Assembly (NCBI GenBank): GCA_964648365.1
Contig: CAZYLK010000067.1
Span: 1 to 28,389, forward strand
DNA length: 28,389 nt
From: SURF-32 sp964648365
GTDB taxonomy: Bacteria > Planctomycetota > Phycisphaerae > UBA1845
Reading direction: 5' to 3'
Position numbers and translations under genes: made by a program. Positions 1 through 7,720 of the stretch are shown here, in pieces. Under the pieces are notes generated by a model, which did not search any database, was not told where the DNA came from, and saw nothing but the letters and a program-made list of their open reading frames with translations. The stretch's first letter is position 1. Each line of letters begins with the position of its first letter.

Positions 1-786
1 TGGACTGGCGCGTGTACGCCCGCACCGGCAGGCTCTACACCCGCCTCTACCAGGCACACGCGCGAGCCGACCGTTCCGATCGACAAGATCCGCGCGATGC
101 TGAACATGGACATGATCGGTCGGCTGAACGTGGAAGAGTACAACGTCCTAGATATCCAGGGCCTGGGCACCGGTGACCGCTTCCGCGGCATCGTAGATCA
201 CTACGCCGAAGCGCACGCCCTCGAATACCGCCCCGACGAAAGCGCCCTGGGACCGAGCGATCATGCATCGTTCTACCAGGCGGGTGTGCCGGCGCTCTTC
301 TTCTTTACCGGCGTCCACCCCGACTACCATCGGCCGAGTGACGACACCCATCTCGTCAACGCCGAAGGCGGCGCCCGCATCACCGAACTGGTCGCCAGCA
401 TCGCGCTCGACCTGGCGACGATGACGGAGTCGCCCCGCTTCGCCCGCGTCGACCGTCCCGCACGCCTCGACCGCAGCCCCAGCCGCTCAGCGCCGACCGG
501 GAGCTCATCGGGCGCCGGCGACGTGGTGATCGGCATCATGCCCGACATGGAATACGCCGGCGAAGACGGCTGGCGGATCGCGACGGTCATGCCCGACGGA
601 CCGGCCGCGGCCGCGGGAATGACGGACGGCGACGTCATCGTCGAGATGGACGGCAAGCCGGTCCGCGGTTTCCAGGACTACCGCAGCATCAGCAGCGAGA
701 AAAAGCCCGGGGACGTGGTGACAGTCAAGTTCAAACGCGGATCGGATGAGAAAAGTGCGCAGTTGACGTTCGCGCCGCGGGGGTGA
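1..786 (+). CDS. M28 family zinc aminopeptidase with C-terminal PDZ domain (5' end outside window)
   Basis: Open in frame 1 from the first base to a TGA at 784-786, so the gene starts upstream. Visible peptidase landmarks are NMDMIGRL, whose Asp is a zinc ligand in M28 enzymes, and the SDHASFYQAGVPALFFF block with its zinc-binding His, followed by HPDYHRPSDD. After a Ser/Pro/Arg-rich linker (about residues 140-175 of the visible part) comes a PDZ domain containing GPAAAAGMTDGDVIVEMDGK. M28-PDZ proteins are usually exported peptidases of the periplasm or cell surface, and the PDZ domain probably binds substrate or product C-termini. The TGEE catalytic motif that should lie about 30 residues before NMDMIGR is not recognisable: the first residues read WTGACTPAPAGS. 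The gene may diverge there, the window edge may carry a frameshift, or the motif may lie further upstream. Family assignment is firm and substrate unknown. Confidence 0.85.
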   Translation, partial: WTGACTPAPAGSTPASTRHTREPTVPIDKIRAMLNMDMIGRLNVEEYNVLDIQGLGTGDRFRGIVDHYAEAHALEYRPDESALGPSDHASFYQAGVPALFFFTGVHPDYHRPSDDTHLVNAEGGARITELVASIALDLATMTESPRFARVDRPARLDRSPSRSAPTGSSSGAGDVVIGIMPDMEYAGEDGWRIATVMPDGPAAAAGMTDGDVIVEMDGKPVRGFQDYRSISSEKKPGDVVTVKFKRGSDEKSAQLTFAPRG

Positions 787-890
787 TCCGCCGACTCGTT
801 GCGGAATGCAGCATGCGCCACGCTGTGAAGAGAGGGATCCGCAGAGTGCGCAGATTTTCGCCGATTCAGAGAAGAGGAAAGCGTCGCTTC

Positions 891-1937
891 GTGGCTCGAT
901 TTGCCCTCGCTGACCGCGCTCGAGACTGCGGCCTGTTTGCATTGCTCTGCGGGTGGTGCCTCGCGACTGCCGCGGCGGCGCAACCGTTGCCCTCTCCCAC
1001 AGTGCAGGAGCGAACGCTCCACACGCCTCGGCGGTGGGACGCGAACGGCTGGGTCGTTCTCGGGGCGAGCTGGCGCGATGACTCGCTCGTCCTGGCTGAA
1101 CGGGTCGCCAAGGACACCGTCGTTCGATTCTACATTATCAAGGCGGATCGAATCGTCGACGATGCCCGTCCGCCGATCCCCGCCGCAAACCACCCTGTCC
1201 ATCTTGACGATGGACGCGTCCTCGTATTCCGTCCTGGCTCGTTTGAGATTCACTCGGCCGCGGCCGCGGCTGACCCGGTCGTGATTCCGCTCGACAACAT
1301 CGGCTGGATCGGCCGGATCGTTCGCCAACGTGACCGCGTGTGGTTCCACGGCGGCGGGGCGGCGGATCAGATCGGGTTCGTGCTCAATCTGACCGATCAA
1401 CAGGTCACGCGGCTCGGGCCGTTCTACTATCCCGCAGCGATCAGCGACGAGACAGTCGCCTATACCGACGGTCCGCCGAACTACGGCCTGTTCACCGCTC
1501 CCTTCGACGCATCCACCGGCCGGGTGGGCGTGCCGCAGTTGCACGTGGCCGGACCGGTTTACATGAGCTTGCCGGCGTGCGGCGAGGGGCGACTGGTCTG
1601 CCAGCTCGGCGGCGGTGAGGCGCCGCGGATCGCCCTGCTCTCCGAGCAAGGCAGCGTGCTGCGTTACCTGTCCGGCCACGACCGCAGCGGCCGCTCGCCG
1701 CAGGTCAGCCCCGACGGGCGGTACGTCGCCTACGCCCACAAGGAACCGGCGGACCGTCACGCCGCGGTCGTCGAGATCGTCGATTGCCACGCGCGGCTGC
1801 TCTATCAGCAGTTGATCGGGGCATTCCCGATCGCCACCGCGTACCACTGGTCGCAAACCGATAACGCGTGTCTGGTGTTCAGCCAGGATTATCGTGGCGA
1901 AATCGGCGCGACGCTGGTTCGGTTCAGCGAACAGTGA
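891..1937 (+). CDS. Secreted beta-propeller (TolB/WD40-like) protein
   Basis: 348 residues from a GTG at 891. The frame is open back to a GTG at 783 that overlaps the stop of the peptidase gene. I prefer 891 because it gives a normal signal peptide (a hydrophobic stretch through GLFALLCGWCLAT, then AAAAQ as a likely cleavage site) and has an AGAGG sequence 13 bases upstream. The mature protein is rich in short beta-strand patterns. SPDGRYVAYAHKE near residues 270-283 is the hallmark of TolB/WD40-like (PD40) propeller blades. No catalytic motif is visible. It is probably a periplasmic or surface propeller that binds a partner. Co-transcription with the upstream peptidase gene is plausible from the short spacing. 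A long open frame on the opposite strand over the same bases lacks any such signature and is a high-GC shadow. Confidence 0.7.
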   Translation: MARFALADRARDCGLFALLCGWCLATAAAAQPLPSPTVQERTLHTPRRWDANGWVVLGASWRDDSLVLAERVAKDTVVRFYIIKADRIVDDARPPIPAANHPVHLDDGRVLVFRPGSFEIHSAAAAADPVVIPLDNIGWIGRIVRQRDRVWFHGGGAADQIGFVLNLTDQQVTRLGPFYYPAAISDETVAYTDGPPNYGLFTAPFDASTGRVGVPQLHVAGPVYMSLPACGEGRLVCQLGGGEAPRIALLSEQGSVLRYLSGHDRSGRSPQVSPDGRYVAYAHKEPADRHAAVVEIVDCHARLLYQQLIGAFPIATAYHWSQTDNACLVFSQDYRGEIGATLVRFSEQ

Positions 1938-1967
1938 ACCAGTCACCCGTTCCGGAAGGCCGATTCG

Positions 1968-3113
1968 TCAGTCAGCAGGTAACCGGCCCTGCCTCGCAAA
2001 CCGCATCACCGCCAGCCCGTCATCACCCACGCGTCGCCACGTCACCTCCGTCGGGCGCAGCGCGGTCCTGACCTGCCCGGCTGCTCGGAGCGGGCGGATG
2101 CCGTTAGCGTCACCCCCACCCAGCCAGATTGGCGCGACGAACACGCGAGCCTCGTCGATCAGCCCGGCCGCCAGGAAGGCGCTGATCAGCGCCGCGCCGC
2201 CTTCGAGGAGGACGTTCGTCGCCCCGCGCTCCGCCAGCAGTCGCAGCGCCGCCAGCGGGTCGAGCCGGCCGCTGGGAAGGCGGTTGCATGAGGCAACATG
2301 CACACCTCGCTGTCGCAGCACGTCGGCGCGTGCGGACTGTGACGACTCCGGCGACGTGAGCAGAAGCGTGGGCACGTTGCCGGCGGTCGCGACGAGTTGG
2401 CCCGTCAGCGACAGCCGCAGCCGCCCGTCCAGCACGACGCGCGTCGCCACCCGCCGCACCGCGACGCCGCGGGCCGTCAGCCTCGGGTCATCCGCCGCGG
2501 CCGTGCCGGATCCGACAACGATCGCATCCACCCGCCCTCGCCAGCGATGCACGAGCTTTCGAGACGCCTCGCAGGATATCCACTTGGAGTCGCCCCCGTC
2601 AGTCGCCAGGCGGCCGTCCATCGACTGCGCCCACTTGGCAATGACGTAAGGCCGGCCCAGCGTAACCCGCGTCGTGAACGGTGCGATCAGACGCCGCGCC
2701 TCCGCCGCGCACACGCCGACGTCCACGTCGATGCCCGCCCGCCGCAGCCGCTCGATCCCCCCCCCGGTTACATGCGGATTCGGATCGCCCGCGCCCACCA
2801 CCACCCGCCCCACGCCGGCCGCGATCAGGGCATCGCAGCAGGGTGGCGTCTTGCCGACGTGGGCGCAGGGTTCCAGCGTCACGTAAGCGGTCGCCCCGCG
2901 GCACGATCCGCCGACGGCCGCCAGCGCCTCGACTTCCGCATGGGGGCCGCCGAAGCGGCGGTGATACCCCTCGCCGATGACCCGCCCGCCCCGCGTCAGC
3001 ACGCAGCCGACCATCGGGTTCGGCTCGACGGACCCCTCCCCCCGCAGCGCCAGCCGCAGCGCCCGCGTCATGTGATCCCGATCGGTCTGATCCGCGGTTT
3101 GACGACCCACCAT
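1968..3113 (-). CDS. ribD: Bifunctional riboflavin biosynthesis deaminase/reductase RibD
   Basis: 381 residues from the ATG at 3113. RibD catalyses two successive cytoplasmic steps of riboflavin synthesis: deamination of the diaminopyrimidine released by GTP cyclohydrolase II, then NADPH-dependent reduction of the ribose side chain. The N-terminal deaminase domain (about 12-150) shows PNPMVGCV, the zinc/catalytic HAE (residues 58-60) and PCAHVGKTPPC with zinc cysteines 83 and 92. The C-terminal reductase domain (about 155-375) starts with the substrate-binding KWAQSMDGRLAT and continues with WISCEASRKLVHRWR and a DDPRLTAR loop. Length fits the family. No other rib genes lie nearby. The 3' end converges on the propeller gene, leaving only 30 bases between the stops. 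The start lies 37 bases beyond the 3' end of a co-directional tRNA, so the tRNA promoter may also serve ribD. Confidence 0.95.
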   Translation of the reverse strand: MVGRQTADQTDRDHMTRALRLALRGEGSVEPNPMVGCVLTRGGRVIGEGYHRRFGGPHAEVEALAAVGGSCRGATAYVTLEPCAHVGKTPPCCDALIAAGVGRVVVGAGDPNPHVTGGGIERLRRAGIDVDVGVCAAEARRLIAPFTTRVTLGRPYVIAKWAQSMDGRLATDGGDSKWISCEASRKLVHRWRGRVDAIVVGSGTAAADDPRLTARGVAVRRVATRVVLDGRLRLSLTGQLVATAGNVPTLLLTSPESSQSARADVLRQRGVHVASCNRLPSGRLDPLAALRLLAERGATNVLLEGGAALISAFLAAGLIDEARVFVAPIWLGGGDANGIRPLRAAGQVRTALRPTEVTWRRVGDDGLAVMRFARQGRLPAD

Positions 3114-3150
3114 CGCGTCCCGGGGGTCCGGCAGTCTGCCTCACGAAAAC

Positions 3151-3224
3151 TAGCGGCGCCCGGACTTGAACCGGGGACCTTGGGGTTATGAATCCCACGC
3201 TCTAACCAACTGAGCTACACCGCC
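3151..3224 (-). tRNA. tRNA with CAT anticodon, elongator tRNA-Met (alternatively tRNA-Ile2)
   Basis: 74 nt fold into a full cloverleaf: acceptor GGCGGTG with CGCCGCT, D-arm GCTC...GAGC, anticodon loop TTCATAA, T-arm CCCGG TTCAAGT CCGGG, discriminator A73. The 3' CCA is not encoded. It is not the initiator: position 1 pairs with 72 (as G-U), and the three G-C pairs sit at 28-30 rather than 29-31. The anticodon stem TGGGA/CCCCA leaves an A31-C39 mismatch. CAT is shared by elongator Met and the lysidine-modified Ile2 tRNA, and I cannot separate them with certainty. Confidence 0.9.
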
Positions 3225-3236
3225 GTCGCCCGGTAG

Positions 3237-3266
3237 AGATTACGCGCTGCGGACGCGGTCGGTCAA
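3237..3266 (-). promoter_or_regulatory. Sigma70-type promoter of the tRNA (and possibly ribD)
   Basis: On the minus strand, TTGACC (3266-3261, 5 of 6 to consensus) is followed after 18 bases by TAATCT (3242-3237, only 3 of 6). The tRNA begins 12 bases after the -10, as expected for a short 5' leader. Confidence 0.45.
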
Positions 3267-3321
3267 GCGCCCGGGTCTGACTGCGTCACCCCTGGGTGCG
3301 TCACCCACTCACCGGCCGGGT

Positions 3322-3475
3322 GGCACGGTCTCGTCTTCGAGGCCGTGGCGAGCACAGCAGGCACGATCTCGTCTTCGAGGCCGTGGTGAGCACAGCAGGC
3401 ACGATCTCGTCTTCGAGGCCGTGTGGCGAGCACAGAAGGCACGGTCTCGTCTCAGGGGCCGTGGTGAGCGCAGAA
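3322..3475. repeat. Tandem array of about four 38-bp hairpin units
   Basis: Four head-to-tail units of 38, 38, 40 and 38 bp, each starting GGCACG(G/A)TCTCG and ending in a GAGC(A/G)CAG(C/A)A tail. Most units contain an inverted repeat, CACGG-T-CTCG around a TCTT loop with CGAG-G-CCGTG, giving a stem of about ten pairs. The fourth unit has lost the inner half of the stem (CAGGGG replaces TTCGAGG). There are no spacers, so this is not a CRISPR array. The GGCAC...GTG form resembles the hairpin repeat inside the czcB-like gene at 14571-14636. Confidence 0.8.
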
Positions 3476-3883
3476 GGTGTGCGGCGCTCGGGAACGTCGC
3501 GTTCCAGCATCCCACGGCCATCCTTTGGCCCGCCTCCGGCGGATGCCACACGATTCACGCTCGGCGCACGCCCACCTGGAGCCGCCCAAACCGTCACGTC
3601 CCGCACCCGTCACCCTCCATGTGGCACGCGGGGCGGAGGGCTCCGATTGTCGCGGATGCCGAGACGCCTGCCCGCCGCCGCCGGAGCGGTCGATCGGTCC
3701 GCATCGCGAACGGCACCGAATCGCGATCCGCCGGTACCAACGAGAACCCGCCACGGCCGGCGCTGAAGCGCGAACCGTGGCGGATTGACTTTCTCGGGCA
3801 TCCGACCGGCTCGTCGGGGCCTCCTCCGCCCGGCTCACAAGCTGCTGCGCAGCCCCGCGCCGAGCGCCTCGCCGCCCCACCGA
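3476..3883. other. Intergenic stretch with no recognisable gene
   Basis: About 400 bases between the hairpin array and the end of the GspK-like gene. Several frames are open because of the high G+C, but their translations are low-complexity Arg/Pro/Ala strings without a domain or signal peptide. I see no clear terminator, RNA gene or mobile element. Confidence 0.5.
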
Positions 3884-6800
3884 TCAGTGGTGATAGGCGT
3901 CCTTGTACGCCGACTCGACCCGCTGACCGATGCGCTTGGGCAGCTTCGACTCGAGCCCGGCCGTGGGCAGGCGGTCGATCGTCTCCTGGAACCGGATCGC
4001 GTGATCCTCGTACGCCTCGCCGCTCACGTCCTGGCCGCGGATGACGCCGTAGACCGTGAACACGTGCGACCGCGTCGTTACCCAGTCGGACATCGCCACC
4101 AGCCGCGCGACGGCCTCGATGTAGTCCTCCTGCGGATACGAGTTCGGATCGACGTAGCTCTCGTGGACCTCGCTGCTGTAGTGCTCCCACGGGAACTCAC
4201 CCACGTCCATCGTGCGGTACACCACGCCGGCGTCCATGCGGTAATTCGAAAGCCACGGGCGGTTCTGGTCGATGTCGGCCTCCGCGTCGATGCGACGGAC
4301 GTTGGCCAGTTCACCCACCGTCATAAAGCCGGAACCGGGACGGGAGCGAACGCCGCCCATCGTCGTCAGGCTGCGCTCCGACGCGCTGCCGTAGTTGCCG
4401 GTGCCGACGCCCTGGTTGTAGATCTTCAACTCGCGGCCCTCGCGATAGGCGACGATGGCACGGGCCAGGTACGGCCCGATCGGCGTCATCTTCCCGGCGT
4501 CCAGACCGGCGATGGCGCTGACGCGGTCGCGGTACCCGTCCGGCAGGGCATTGCCCGACATCATCGGGATGCCGGCGATCACCGACCAGGGCGCGGTCTG
4601 CAAGTTGATGCGGCCATGCACGCGCTTGCCGTCCTCGTCGATCTTCGGCCGTTCCACACCGTCCGCGCTCACGTCAGGGGCGGCCAAACTCAGCGGCAAC
4701 GCGGTGAAGTAGTCAAATACCAACTGACCCCACGGCAGCGACTGCATACCGCCGGGCAGGCGGTTGATCGACACGTCCGACGGCTTGTTGGTCAGCAGCG
4801 GCGTCGACGGATCGACGTGGTGCCGGAACTTGTAGGCCCCGTTATCGACGTTGGCGACGTAGTTGTCGAACACCGGCATGCGGCCGTTGTCGATGGTCTT
4901 GTACGGCTCGACGATGCTGGTCACGTGCGCCGGATCCTGGACCAGCGGGACGGTGAACGCCCGGCTGTCCGCCGGATTGTTGCTGCTGATCATGTTCGCA
5001 TGGCGCATCAGCAGCAGCAGCGAACCGGTCGTCGGAAACGCGGCCGGCAGCACGGGATTGGCCGTGTACTCCGCCGTCAAACGACCCGTGTTGGCCAGCA
5101 CCACCTCGACCGGGCGGATGTCCGCGTTCCGCGAACGCACGTCGTTGACCTTGCCGAGCGACATGTTGTTGTCGATGGGGTGCTGCTCGGCGACGGGCAC
5201 CGTAAAGGTCCACTGAAGCGGAGTGATGAGCGTGCGCTCCATCGAAAAGCGATTTCCGAGCGGGGTCGGATCGCCAATTGTATCGCCGTCAATGTTGAAC
5301 TGGTCGATAGGGTGCCACGCGTTGTCAGCGCCGCGACGGAGGAGGTAGACAACGCCGTTGCGATTGAACGGAAAGTTGCCAGGGCCCGCGGTAAACTGAA
5401 TGTCGATCTTCACGGCGCGACCGTCAATCTGATTCGCGAGTTCATCGCTCAGCGTTTCGTCGGTGAAGGCCACGGCGTAACCGCGCGGACCGATGTTGCC
5501 GCCGGTCAACTGATGAAACCGTACGGCATCCGTCGGTGCCGACGGAGGATATCCGCTTCCGTTCTGTTCGAGATAAAGCGCGAAGTCCGAGACGTTGATG
5601 GCCGTCATGTACGGATTGAACAACTCGACGGCCCAAGCCGATGAGGCAGGATCGGCATCACCGCCGTCCGGCCCTACTGTGATCGCCGCAATCTCAGTAA
5701 TAAACGGCTGCCGCTCGATGCCGTACGCGGTCTCGACCGGCGAGAGGATGCGGCCGAAGTTGGGCGAACCGGGGTCGGCGCCGCGCACATAGACGTGCGT
5801 CGGGATGTCGTTCGAGTCGGCGAAGTCGATCAGGTTGGCGGTCAGCGCGGCCGCGGTGCGGGCGATGTGCCGGTACTGCGTCGTCGCAACGCCATTGACT
5901 TCGGGAACCCACTCCTCGCCGCGGGCGTTGAGCAGCAGCATCGTGAACGCCGACTGGATCAGGCCGATGGCGCGCTCGACGCCGGGCGTCTGCCGGTTGG
6001 CGGCCATGAAATCCACCGTGTTGCGGTTGAGCAGCGCCGGATTGGACTCGATCTCGGGCAGACTGAGTTGCAAGCGACCGTCCAGTTCTTGCTCGAAAAA
6101 CTGATCGACACCGTTGACCCTCTGCGTGCTGAACGTGGGATAGAACGGGTACTGGAAACCGTCGGGCACCTTACTCACGACGTAGTCGTTGTTCGTGTTG
6201 TTGATCAGATCCAACATGCGCTCGACCCAGTCCTCCAACCGATCGCGGCGCTTCAGCGCCGGGTTGGCCGGCGACTCGTTGGGACCACCCGGACTGCCGT
6301 CGTTGTTGAGGTCCGTGTACCAGTCGGTCCAGCCGCCGCGCATGAAGAGATCGTCGTGGCTGGTCGTAGTCAGCACATGCCGGCGGTCATACTGGCCGAA
6401 GAACTGCGGGTAGCCGCCGCGCATCATGCGGCGATACCACTTGGTGCCCGCGTCTTCGTTGTCGGGGTCGAACGGCTCGTCGTGAGCCAGCGGCCACCAG
6501 TGCCACCACGGCGGCGTCTGGTCGCCGGGAACCTCTTGCGCCAGCAGCAGGCACAGATCGGCGCCGCCGCATTCGCCGGGACCGTCAAGATACGGGTTTC
6601 CGTGCAACCGACTCGGCGCGATGGTCCGCGGCGCCAGCATGTGGCGATGACGCAGCAGCGCCTCTTCGATCTGCGGATCGTACGGCGGAGTCAGCTTCTG
6701 CAGGTCATTCGAGAGGTCGTATGGATCATCCGAGAGGATGGTCTGAATCATGACCTTGTGGGCCGAGTTCAGATTGACCATCCCGCCGTGATCGACCACG

Positions 6801-7609
6801 CGCAGGCCCAGCGACAGCTTTCCGCGAGGATTGAACGCCGGGTTGATCTGTTCACGCAGGGAAAGGAGCTGGCCCTCGGCCAGGCCGATCCACTCCAGGT
6901 CGAACTGCACCGAGTCGCGGATCGCGTCACCGTCGGCGTCAACCGCCACGTCGTCGCCATAGCGATCCTCGAGTTGCTGGTTGTGATTCGCGTCGCCGCC
7001 GGTGTAGATGCGGCGCTGGAAGTCGTTGTTGGCGACGTTCGGGTCGTCGGGATTGAAGCTGTCCGGCTCGGCGAGGCGCGCTGCGTCATGGAAGAACACA
7101 TTGCCGAACGCGGACGGATACCGGAAGCCGAACAGCATGGTGTCGCCGCACTCGTCGCGGTCGGTTTCGAAGCAGTTCGGCTCCAGTTCGCTGACGGTGC
7201 CGTCGATGCCGAGCATCTGCCCGTACGTCGGTGAAATCAACTCGAAGTGGCTGGGCGGATCGTTGGGATTGCCGGGCGTGCGATCGTAGGGACGCACCAG
7301 CGCCACGTCCTGCTGCTCCAGCGAGGAGCGATAGGGAATGCCCGCCTCGTCCACGAAGCGATCGCGCATCACGGTGCCGACGCGCTGCGAGATCACGTCA
7401 ATGACGGACTGTGTGACCCGCTGCTGCTGTTCCTTTTCGATGTTGCGGGTGCTGTAGTCGACCGTCTTGAGGAAGGCCACACCCACCACGAAGAGAATGC
7501 CCAGAAGCGCGATCACCAGAATCATGACCGTCGCCCGGCGACGCGGCGTCGCCCGCTTCGTCGAGCCGGTCATGCTCGTGGTTCCGATTGTTCGTGCCTG
7601 GTCGTTCAT
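3884..7609 (-). CDS. Very large GspK-like minor pseudopilin
   Basis: 1241 residues from an ATG at 7609; an ATG at 7573 is an equally possible start. After a basic stretch (TPRRR) comes one hydrophobic helix, residues 26-47 (ATVMILVIALLGILFVVGVAFL), then a polar helix ending in EKEQQQR. That is the N-terminus of a GspK/PilX-type minor pseudopilin. Two segments match the alpha-helical T2SSK pattern: GGMVNLNSA and, about 700 residues later, GRINLQTAPWSVIAGIP followed by AIVAYREGRE. Acidic loops such as DLNNDG and DADGD could bind calcium. GspK normally has about 300-330 residues, so this protein is roughly four times the usual size, with a long beta-rich region between the two T2SSK-like segments. 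GspK sits at the tip of the pseudopilus with GspI and GspJ. It follows a GspJ-like gene by 111 bases in the same direction. Confidence 0.7.
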   Translation of the reverse strand: MNDQARTIGTTSMTGSTKRATPRRRATVMILVIALLGILFVVGVAFLKTVDYSTRNIEKEQQQRVTQSVIDVISQRVGTVMRDRFVDEAGIPYRSSLEQQDVALVRPYDRTPGNPNDPPSHFELISPTYGQMLGIDGTVSELEPNCFETDRDECGDTMLFGFRYPSAFGNVFFHDAARLAEPDSFNPDDPNVANNDFQRRIYTGGDANHNQQLEDRYGDDVAVDADGDAIRDSVQFDLEWIGLAEGQLLSLREQINPAFNPRGKLSLGLRVVDHGGMVNLNSAHKVMIQTILSDDPYDLSNDLQKLTPPYDPQIEEALLRHRHMLAPRTIAPSRLHGNPYLDGPGECGGADLCLLLAQEVPGDQTPPWWHWWPLAHDEPFDPDNEDAGTKWYRRMMRGGYPQFFGQYDRRHVLTTTSHDDLFMRGGWTDWYTDLNNDGSPGGPNESPANPALKRRDRLEDWVERMLDLINNTNNDYVVSKVPDGFQYPFYPTFSTQRVNGVDQFFEQELDGRLQLSLPEIESNPALLNRNTVDFMAANRQTPGVERAIGLIQSAFTMLLLNARGEEWVPEVNGVATTQYRHIARTAAALTANLIDFADSNDIPTHVYVRGADPGSPNFGRILSPVETAYGIERQPFITEIAAITVGPDGGDADPASSAWAVELFNPYMTAINVSDFALYLEQNGSGYPPSAPTDAVRFHQLTGGNIGPRGYAVAFTDETLSDELANQIDGRAVKIDIQFTAGPGNFPFNRNGVVYLLRRGADNAWHPIDQFNIDGDTIGDPTPLGNRFSMERTLITPLQWTFTVPVAEQHPIDNNMSLGKVNDVRSRNADIRPVEVVLANTGRLTAEYTANPVLPAAFPTTGSLLLLMRHANMISSNNPADSRAFTVPLVQDPAHVTSIVEPYKTIDNGRMPVFDNYVANVDNGAYKFRHHVDPSTPLLTNKPSDVSINRLPGGMQSLPWGQLVFDYFTALPLSLAAPDVSADGVERPKIDEDGKRVHGRINLQTAPWSVIAGIPMMSGNALPDGYRDRVSAIAGLDAGKMTPIGPYLARAIVAYREGRELKIYNQGVGTGNYGSASERSLTTMGGVRSRPGSGFMTVGELANVRRIDAEADIDQNRPWLSNYRMDAGVVYRTMDVGEFPWEHYSSEVHESYVDPNSYPQEDYIEAVARLVAMSDWVTTRSHVFTVYGVIRGQDVSGEAYEDHAIRFQETIDRLPTAGLESKLPKRIGQRVESAYKDAYHH

Positions 7610-7720
7610 CTGCCGAATATCCAATCTGGGTATTGAGGCGGCTACCCCGCCTCCACGTTCTGTCTCACCCACCACACGAGGCCGGTCCTCATTCGCCGGC
7701 CGCAAACCCCATCGGAGCGT

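Noticed and set aside
820..880. CGCAGA-containing low-complexity stretch before the propeller start as a repeat element
   Set aside because: Only two or three imperfect copies; not enough to call a repeat.
678..1946. Long minus-strand open frame opposite the beta-propeller gene
   Set aside because: No domain, signal or motif; the plus-strand frame has a signal peptide and a PD40 blade motif. Typical high-GC shadow.
3322..3475. Possible CRISPR array
   Set aside because: Units are contiguous with no unique spacers, each unit is itself a hairpin, and no cas genes are nearby.
3785..7234. Long plus-strand open frames (3785-5644 and 5795-7234) opposite the GspK-like gene
   Set aside because: His/Arg/Val-rich low-information translations; the minus strand carries the pseudopilin N-terminus and T2SSK-like segments.
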